A stretch of 9,408 nucleotides of DNA from JAUASV01 sp047605685 (lineage in GTDB: Bacteria > Actinomycetota > Actinomycetes > Actinomycetales > Microbacteriaceae): positions 1-9,408 of the forward strand of contig JASGFF010000083.1 of NCBI GenBank assembly GCA_047605685.1, in the 5' to 3' direction. Position 1 is the stretch's first letter. Each line of letters begins with the position of its first letter. Below, piece after piece: positions 1 to 8,088 of this stretch. The position numbers were made by a program, and so were the translations under genes. The notes beneath the pieces were generated by a model, which worked only from the letters and a program-made list of their open reading frames with translations, made no database searches and had not been told where the DNA came from.

Positions 1-1144
<1,144 letters not shown>

Positions 1145-1194
1145 TGTCTCTTCTTCTCTTCCCGAAAAACTCAGCTGTGGCCGTCAGATCCGCG
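1145..1194 (-). other. rpoB-rpoC intercistronic spacer with purine-rich ribosome-binding tract
   Basis: This 50-nt gap separates the rpoB stop (TGA, 1195-1197) from the rpoC GTG start. The transcribed strand has a run of 16 purines (1148-1163, GGGAAGAGAAGAAGAG) ending 3 nt before GTG. This probably serves as a non-canonical Shine-Dalgarno region. I see no stem-loop with a U-run, which is consistent with rpoBC being one transcript. Confidence 0.6.
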
Positions 1195-4719
<3,525 letters not shown>

Positions 4720-4726
4720 GGAAACA

Positions 4727-4732
4727 ACCTCC
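4727..4732 (-). promoter_or_regulatory. Shine-Dalgarno of rpoB (decides the TTG start)
   Basis: The minus strand reads GGAGGT here. GGAGG ends 8 nt before TTG at 4719, the ideal spacing. It is the best ribosome-binding site in the window and the main reason to place the start at this TTG codon. Confidence 0.85.
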
Positions 4733-4739
4733 GTGATGA

Positions 4740-4757
4740 CCCGCGCGAGCACGCGGG
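4740..4757 (-). promoter_or_regulatory. Leader hairpin next to the rpoB ribosome-binding site
   Basis: Inverted repeat with perfect 6-bp G/C arms, CCCGCG (4740-4745) and CGCGGG (4752-4757), and a 6-nt loop. On the rpoB mRNA it ends only 7 nt before the GGAGGT. It could influence ribosome access or mRNA stability. A role is inference; short G/C stems are common in such DNA. Confidence 0.4.
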
Positions 4758-4789
4758 CCGAGATTCCGGCATGGAGAATCGCTCTCAGT

Positions 4790-4805
4790 GACCCGAGCCC
4801 GGGTC
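4790..4805 (-). promoter_or_regulatory. Leader hairpin in rpoB 5' UTR
   Basis: Perfect 6-bp stem with a 4-nt loop: GACCCG (4790-4795) pairs with CGGGTC (4800-4805). It lies in the middle of the predicted rpoB leader. There is no following U-run, so it is not an obvious intrinsic terminator. It may be a structural or protein-binding element of the leader, or chance. Confidence 0.35.
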
Positions 4806-4882
4806 GTCCCCCGCCGCTATACTCGGGGTGCGCAGGTTGCCCGCAATATGACCGCCACGACCGCCTGGGAGCGCAAGGATCT

Positions 4883-4912
4883 AGTATAGGCGGAATTCGG
4901 CGCGCGTGTCGA
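4883..4912 (-). promoter_or_regulatory. Predicted sigma70-type promoter of rpoBC
   Basis: On the minus strand, TCGACA (4907-4912; 5 of 6 to TTGACA) is followed by 18 nt and TATACT (4883-4888; 5 of 6 to TATAAT). This is the strongest -35/-10 pair in the window. Transcription would begin near 4876, giving a leader of about 157 nt before the TTG start. The surrounding DNA is very GC-rich, so the A/T-rich -10 stands out. It points only toward rpoB. Confidence 0.7.
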
Positions 4913-4951
4913 GCGCGCGTGCTGGGCCCGGGCATTGCGTCCGGGCCGCGC

Positions 4952-4957
4952 TAGCGT
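4952..4957 (+). promoter_or_regulatory. Candidate -10 box (TAGCGT) for leaderless transcription of the gene at 4964
   Basis: TAGCGT fits the actinobacterial -10 pattern TANNNT and is followed by exactly 6 nt and then ATG at 4964, so the transcript could start at the A of ATG. No Shine-Dalgarno is visible. No clear -35 is seen. An inverted repeat (GGCCCGG 4925-4931, CCGGGCC 4941-4947) covers the expected -35 region. Confidence 0.5.
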
Positions 4958-4963
4958 GGGCGG

Positions 4964-5881
4964 ATGGCGCGTGAGGATCCGGGGGGCCGGCGGCATCCTC
5001 CCGAGCGCCCCTCTGTGCAGCACCCTTCCGTGCGCCTGGGCAGCGGCCTGCTCGCCGAGATCGTGCCGGATCGATTCGTGGCCGGCGCGTTCGAGCTCGT
5101 CGTCGACGGCACGCCGCAGTCCCACGTCGACCTCGGCGACCCGCGCACGCTGTTCTTCGAGTACGTGCAGCGGATGGGCCACGTCATCGACCGGCTCGCG
5201 CCGGCCGGCGAGCCGATCACGGCCGTGCACCTCGGCGCCGGAGCGCTCACCATCCCCCGCTACGTGCACGCCACCCGGCCCGGCTCGCGCCAGCAGGTCA
5301 TCGAGCTCGAGCGGCCGCTCGTCGACCTCGTCCGCGCCGAGCTGCCGCTGCCGCGCGACGCCGCCGTGCGGGTGCGCTACGGCGACGCCCGGGCCGCCCT
5401 CGACCGGCTGCCCGCCGCGCTCGAGAGCGCTGTCGACCTCGTCGTCGTCGACGTGTTCGCCGGGGCCCGCACGCCGGCGCACGTCACGACCGTCGAGTTC
5501 TACCGCCGCGTCGCGGCGCTGCTCGCCCCGAGCGGCGTGGTGCTCGCCAACATCGCCGACGGGCCCGGGCTCGGCTTCGCGCGCGGCCAGGCCGCGACGC
5601 TCGCCCACGTCTTCGGCGCCCGCCCGGACGCCGGCACCGTCGCGGTGCTCGCGGACGCCGCGCTGCTCAGGGGGCGCCGGTACGGCAACGTCGTGCTCGC
5701 GGCGTCCCCGAGCGCGCTGCCGCTCGACTGGCTGCCGCGGCTGCTCGCCGCCGGGCCGCATCCGGCGCGGGTTCTCGGAGGCCGCGAGCTGAGCGACTGG
5801 GTCGCCGGCGCGGCCATCGTGACGGATGCCACGGCCGTGCCATCGCCGCCGCCGCAGCGCAGCGTGTTCCAGACGCGCTGA
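4964..5881 (+). CDS. Spermidine synthase-like (Rossmann methyltransferase-fold) protein
   Basis: A 305-residue soluble protein of the type often labelled 'spermidine synthase' or 'fused MFS/spermidine synthase' in actinobacteria, but with only the soluble domain and no membrane segments. After a variable first 30 residues, the core reads SHVDLGDPRTLFFEYVQRMGHVID (53-76). The nucleotide-binding glycine loop is HLGAGAL (89-95), the acidic residues after strand 2 are in IELE (113-116), an adenine-contact-like GDA is at 140-142, and VVVDVFAG (161-167) is at the place of the polyamine-synthase active-site DxxD. Only the first Asp (D163) remains there; the second is Ala. The tyrosine-glutamine substrate motif of true spermidine synthases is also not seen. 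I infer a SAM- or dcSAM-binding fold whose reaction is unknown. It is transcribed divergently from rpoB, 244 bp away. ATG 4964 was chosen for its -10 spacing; a GTG near residue 23 is an alternative. Confidence 0.85.
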   Translation: MAREDPGGRRHPPERPSVQHPSVRLGSGLLAEIVPDRFVAGAFELVVDGTPQSHVDLGDPRTLFFEYVQRMGHVIDRLAPAGEPITAVHLGAGALTIPRYVHATRPGSRQQVIELERPLVDLVRAELPLPRDAAVRVRYGDARAALDRLPAALESAVDLVVVDVFAGARTPAHVTTVEFYRRVAALLAPSGVVLANIADGPGLGFARGQAATLAHVFGARPDAGTVAVLADAALLRGRRYGNVVLAASPSALPLDWLPRLLAAGPHPARVLGGRELSDWVAGAAIVTDATAVPSPPPQRSVFQTR

Positions 5882-5908
5882 GCGCCGCGGGGGCCCGGGC
5901 CGCCGAAA

Positions 5909-5924
5909 CGTCCCAATTGGGACG
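5909..5924. promoter_or_regulatory. 16-bp perfect palindrome, operator candidate
   Basis: CGTCCCAATTGGGACG is perfectly self-complementary with no spacer, which suits a dimeric DNA-binding protein better than an RNA hairpin. Its AATT centre is an island in GC-rich DNA. It lies 28 bp after the stop of the spermidine-synthase-like gene, and its centre is about 51 bp before the start of the SprT-like gene. That is just upstream of where that gene's -35 should be. The binding protein is unknown. Confidence 0.55.
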
Positions 5925-5955
5925 GATGCGGGGCGGGGGCGTCGGGGGGCAAGGC

Positions 5956-5961
5956 TAGCCT
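5956..5961 (+). promoter_or_regulatory. Candidate -10 box (TAGCCT) for leaderless transcription of the SprT-like gene
   Basis: TAGCCT followed by exactly 6 nt and GTG at 5968. This is the same geometry as for the genes at 4964 and 6540. The upstream 25 bp are almost pure G/C and contain no recognisable -35. Confidence 0.5.
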
Positions 5962-5967
5962 CGCTGC

Positions 5968-6504
5968 GTGGCGGAGTTGGATCGGGTGCGCGGCTGGGCG
6001 CAAGCGCTCATCGCGGCGCACCTCGACGCCTCGTGGAGCTTCGGCTTCGACAACGCGAGGACCCGCGCGGGCCTGACCGACTACGGCCGCCGTCGGATCA
6101 GCGTCTCGCGGCACCTGGCCGCGCGCTACGGCGACGACGAGATCCACCAGGTGCTGCTGCACGAGGTGGCGCACGCGCTCGCCGGACCGCGCTCGGGGCA
6201 CGGGCCGCGCTGGCAGCGCATCGCCCGCCGCCTCGGCTACGCCGGCGGACGCACGCACGACGGCGAGATCGCGACCGAGCTCGCCGCCTGGGTGGGCTGT
6301 TGCCCGGCCGGTCACACGCACTATCGCTACCGCCGGCCGACACGGCCGCTCGCCTGCGGACGCTGCTCGCGCCGCTTCGACGCCGCGAACCTCATTCTCT
6401 GGCGGCGGCGTGACACGCCCGAGCGAACGTCATACGAGCAGACACAACCCGAGGGGCCGCGCCACGATCAGACACGCCGCGCGGATCCGCGGCGCACCGG
6501 CTGA
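5968..6504 (+). CDS. SprT-like zinc metalloprotease-fold protein
   Basis: A 178-residue protein with the SprT-like layout. The zinc-binding HEVAH motif is at residues 65-69, with a third ligand candidate H78 in SGHGPRW. A C-terminal zinc ribbon follows, with CPAGH (112-116; C111 is adjacent) and CGRC (130-133). E66 of the gluzincin-type motif is present, so a protease reaction is possible. SprT/Spartan relatives act on DNA-associated proteins, but the bacterial members are poorly characterised and the substrate here is unknown. The first 60 residues carry WAQALIAAHL and the FGFDNARTRAGL stretch usual for this family. The start is GTG 5968, supported by the TANNNT-N6 spacing. Recognisable family sequence ends near W145. 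The remaining 33 residues are charged, rich in R, Q, P and T, and look unstructured, so they may be a lineage-specific tail. It is encoded 86 bp after the previous stop. Confidence 0.85.
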   Translation: MAELDRVRGWAQALIAAHLDASWSFGFDNARTRAGLTDYGRRRISVSRHLAARYGDDEIHQVLLHEVAHALAGPRSGHGPRWQRIARRLGYAGGRTHDGEIATELAAWVGCCPAGHTHYRYRRPTRPLACGRCSRRFDAANLILWRRRDTPERTSYEQTQPEGPRHDQTRRADPRRTG

Positions 6505-6527
6505 GGACGCAGGTCGGCACGACCGTC

Positions 6528-6533
6528 TAAGCT
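6528..6533 (+). promoter_or_regulatory. Candidate -10 box (TAAGCT) for leaderless transcription of the CGNR gene
   Basis: TAAGCT followed by exactly 6 nt (GGTTAC) and ATG at 6540. It lies in the short 35-bp gap after the SprT-like gene. This suggests the CGNR gene has its own promoter although it is close enough to be cotranscribed. Confidence 0.5.
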
Positions 6534-6539
6534 GGTTAC

Positions 6540-7154
6540 ATGCGCCGCGCACCGCTCAGGGACCGCCCGATCGGGCAGCACCTGCCGGCCGACGGGACCG
6601 GGGCCGCGTGGTGGTTCGACGCCGGCGCCATCGCGCTCGATACCGTCTACACCGGGCCGACCCCGGACGATCCGCACCGCGAGCTCTGGCCGGACGCGGC
6701 CGCCCTCGGCGCCTGGATCGGCGAGCGCTTCGACGAGGTGGACCCGGCCGCGATCGGGGAGCGCGAGCTCGCCGACGCCCGGACGCTGCGCGCCGCGGTC
6801 GCGCGGGCGGCCCTCGACCGGGCTGCCGGCCGCGCGCTCGAGAGCGCCGACGTCGACGTCATCAACCTGTTCGCCGCCACCCCCGACATCCCGCCCCGGC
6901 TCGCCGGCGGCAGCCGCCGGGCCGGTCGCACCACCGCGCGCGTCGGCCAGGCGCTCGCCGAGCTGGCCCGCGAGGCCGTCGCGATGCTCGAGGAGCCGGG
7001 ACGCATCCGCGCCTGCGCCGCCGAGGGCTGCCGGGTGGTGTTCTACGACTCGTCCCGCTCCGCCAACCGGCGCTGGTGCTCGATGCAGCGCTGCGGCAAT
7101 CGCGCCAAGGTGCGCGCGCACCGGGCACGCGCGGCCGAGCATCCCGCGAGCTGA
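6540..7154 (+). CDS. ABATE domain / CGNR zinc-finger protein, putative transcription regulator
   Basis: A 204-residue protein. The N-terminal two thirds look like the ABATE domain (WWFDAGAIALDTVYT at 24-38, then ARTLRAAVARAALDRAAG at 80-97, and DVDVINLFAATPDIPPRL at 104-121). The C-terminal part is a CGNR zinc finger: C159, C164, C180 and C185 within CAAEGC, then FYDSSRSANRRWCSMQRCGNRAKVRAHRAR. Family knowledge says such proteins are putative DNA-binding stress-type regulators, and the basic tail supports nucleic-acid contact. A ligand or target is unknown. ATG 6540 gives a compact N-terminus and sits 6 nt after a -10-like TAAGCT, with no Shine-Dalgarno. It runs convergently toward the EVE-domain gene, 118 bp away, with palindromic repeats between them. 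No frameshift or missing cysteine. Confidence 0.87.
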   Translation: MRRAPLRDRPIGQHLPADGTGAAWWFDAGAIALDTVYTGPTPDDPHRELWPDAAALGAWIGERFDEVDPAAIGERELADARTLRAAVARAALDRAAGRALESADVDVINLFAATPDIPPRLAGGSRRAGRTTARVGQALAELAREAVAMLEEPGRIRACAAEGCRVVFYDSSRSANRRWCSMQRCGNRAKVRAHRARAAEHPAS

Positions 7155-7209
7155 GGCCCGTCCCACGAGGCGCGCCGTGCCCGACCGCGGGCGGCGAGGG
7201 CGCGGTCTC

Positions 7210-7287
7210 GGGGCGCCGCCTCGAGGCACCGCCTCGAGGCACCGCCTCAGGGCACCGCCTCAGGGCACCGCCTCAGAGCGCCGACCG
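7210..7287. repeat. 13-bp tandem palindromic repeat (5 copies plus a degenerate one)
   Basis: Five head-to-tail 13-bp units from 7210 to 7274, consensus GAGGCACCGCCTC, with a sixth degenerate unit after. Units 2 and 3 (7223-7248) are identical; units 4 and 5 (7249-7274) are identical to each other. Each unit is itself an inverted repeat, GAGGC-ACC-GCCTC. It fills most of the space between the convergent CGNR and EVE genes, and its last full unit supplies part of the EVE stop codon (7273-7275). It may act as a bidirectional terminator or arise by slippage. Confidence 0.85.
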
Positions 7288-7800
7288 CCCGTCAGCCTCG
7301 CCGCCCGTGCCCGTCTGGGCCGCCGTGCCCGTCTGGGCCGCCACACCCGTCTCGGCCGCGGTGCCTGTCTCGACGGCGGCGACGGCGGAGCCCATGGCCG
7401 TGGCGATGAGCGCGAAGTCGTGCGCGCTCAGCTCGAGGTGGCCGCGCCGCAGCGCCACTCCCCAGTGCGGGTTGTCGCGGCTGAGGTCGAGCCTGTCCAG
7501 CAGCGGCCGGATGTCGGCATCCCGGGCACCCTCGTCCCAGCCCATCTCGCGCCGCCACTGCCGCGGGCCCGGTCCCGCCGGGGACTGCCAGGGCTCGCCA
7601 GGCGCGACCACGCCGATCGCCGTGAAGCGCTGCAGCCGCTCCCCCGCGGCGTCCGTGCGGGGCGAGTACACCACGAGGCCGTCGCCCGGCCGCATCCGCT
7701 CGAGCGGCCCCCGGGCGCCGTGGCCCGCCTGCACGATGCCGAGGGCGAGGCCGCGCGCCACGTGCGCGCGGTGTACGACGGCCATCCAGTACCTGGTCAT
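7273..7800 (-). CDS. EVE domain-containing protein
   Basis: A 175-residue protein dominated by an EVE (PUA-like) domain. Residues 3-10 (RYWMAVVH) form the opening strand. GLALGIVQAGHGARGPLERMRPGDGLVVYSPR (17-48) and LQRFTAIGVV (56-65) are the typical core. NPHWGVALRRGHLELSAHDFALIATAMG (110-137) is the family's characteristic C-terminal block. EVE domains are thought to read modified bases in DNA or RNA through an aromatic cage; W5 and W113 are candidate aromatics, but a ligand cannot be assigned here. The start ATG 7800 matches the family N-terminus; the open frame continues upstream to 8058 but that part is P/G/R-rich and unlike any domain. After residue 139 comes an unusual tail of hexapeptide repeats (T-G-T-A-A-Q/E) encoded by 18-bp tandem repeats. 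It converges on the CGNR gene and diverges from the helicase. Confidence 0.85.
   Translation of the reverse strand: MTRYWMAVVHRAHVARGLALGIVQAGHGARGPLERMRPGDGLVVYSPRTDAAGERLQRFTAIGVVAPGEPWQSPAGPGPRQWRREMGWDEGARDADIRPLLDRLDLSRDNPHWGVALRRGHLELSAHDFALIATAMGSAVAAVETGTAAETGVAAQTGTAAQTGTGGEADGRSAL
7307..7378 (-). repeat. 18-bp tandem repeat coding the EVE protein tail
   Basis: Four 18-bp units. Units 1 and 2 (7307-7324, 7325-7342) are identical, GTGCCCGTCTGGGCCGCC on the plus strand; units 3 and 4 (7343-7360, 7361-7378) are diverged. Because 18 is divisible by 3, copy number changes keep the frame and alter only the number of T-G-x-A-A-x hexapeptides in the tail. Confidence 0.85.
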
Positions 7801-7807
7801 ACCGCCC

Positions 7808-7813
7808 GTTCTA
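7808..7813 (-). promoter_or_regulatory. Possible -10 box for the EVE gene
   Basis: The minus strand reads TAGAAC, then 7 nt, then ATG at 7800. It resembles the TANNNT-N6 boxes of the other small genes but lacks the final T and has one extra base. No Shine-Dalgarno is visible, so leaderless expression is possible. Weak evidence. Confidence 0.3.
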
Positions 7814-7822
7814 TCCCACACC

Positions 7823-7876
7823 GGTGACACGGACCCACCGAGTGACGCGGGCCCACCGGGCGACGCAGGCACGGCC
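7823..7876. repeat. Degenerate 18-bp tandem repeat upstream of the EVE gene
   Basis: Three consecutive 18-bp units: GGTGACACGGACCCACCG (7823-7840), AGTGACGCGGGCCCACCG (7841-7858) and the more diverged GGCGACGCAGGCACGGCC (7859-7876). Units 1 and 2 differ at three positions. It lies just upstream of the EVE start, where a regulator might bind repeated sites. It is non-coding under the chosen starts. Confidence 0.6.
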
Positions 7877-7927
7877 GGCACCGGCGAGACTCGGCCTCGG
7901 CGTGCGGCACATGCGGCGCGCACCGGA

Positions 7928-7933
7928 TAGGAT
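7928..7933 (+). promoter_or_regulatory. Candidate -10 box (TAGGAT) of the DEAD-box helicase
   Basis: GGATAGGATGG contains a good -10 hexamer in very GC-rich DNA. A -35 is not convincing (GGCACA at 7906-7911 with 16-nt spacing matches 3 of 6). Transcription from about 7940 would give a leader of about 149 nt before ATG 8089, starting with a small hairpin (GCGCC 7942-7946, GGCGC 7951-7955, loop TCAG). Confidence 0.4.
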
Positions 7934-8088
7934 GGCCCGGAGCGCCTCAGGGCGCCCGCGTCGATGAACGCTCCCTCTCCGCCCGCCATCCAGCGCGGGC
8001 GATGACATCTTCCTCGGCGATCGAGACCGCGCTGGGCGGCTCTCGCCATCAACGACACGCGCCGACTCGCGCGGATTGCGACATCCCC

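Larger units (their letters stand above)
7801..8088. other. 288-bp divergent intergenic region between EVE gene and helicase
   Basis: Holds, in order, the possible EVE -10 box, a three-unit 18-bp degenerate tandem repeat (7823-7876), a -10-like TAGGAT (7928-7933) pointing at the helicase, a short hairpin (7942-7955), two tiny open frames (ATG 7932 and ATG 7964), and an in-frame upstream ATG (8002) for the helicase. I find no RNA gene in it. Confidence 0.6.

Noticed and set aside
4818..4823. TATACT on the plus strand within the rpoB leader
   Set aside because: No -35 at 16-19 nt spacing is visible, and a better-placed TANNNT box sits directly before the gene at 4964.
4720..4935. Extension of rpoB upstream of the TTG start
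   Set aside because: The frame is open but the added residues look like translated leader (R/P/G-rich), have no Shine-Dalgarno, and would include the predicted promoter.
4925..4947. GGCCCGG/CCGGGCC inverted repeat as a terminator
   Set aside because: It has no U-run on either strand and lies upstream of both divergent genes, where no transcript ends. It is kept only as a possible regulatory element.
5882..5908. GGCCCGGGCC palindrome (5892-5901) after the spermidine-synthase-like gene as an intrinsic terminator
   Set aside because: It is a loop-less 10-bp G/C palindrome without a T-tract, easily expected by chance here. A Rho-type or unknown end is equally possible.
7210..7287. CRISPR array
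   Set aside because: Units are 13 bp, directly abutting, with no unique spacers and no cas genes nearby.
7932..8004. Tiny upstream open frames (ATG 7932, ATG 7964) in the helicase leader as small genes
   Set aside because: 11 to 13 codons, no ribosome-binding site and no recognisable product. They could be leader peptides but nothing supports this.
7801..8058. Extension of the EVE protein to an upstream start at 8058
   Set aside because: The added 86 residues are low-complexity, cover an 18-bp repeat, and precede the family-typical MTRYWMAVVH start.
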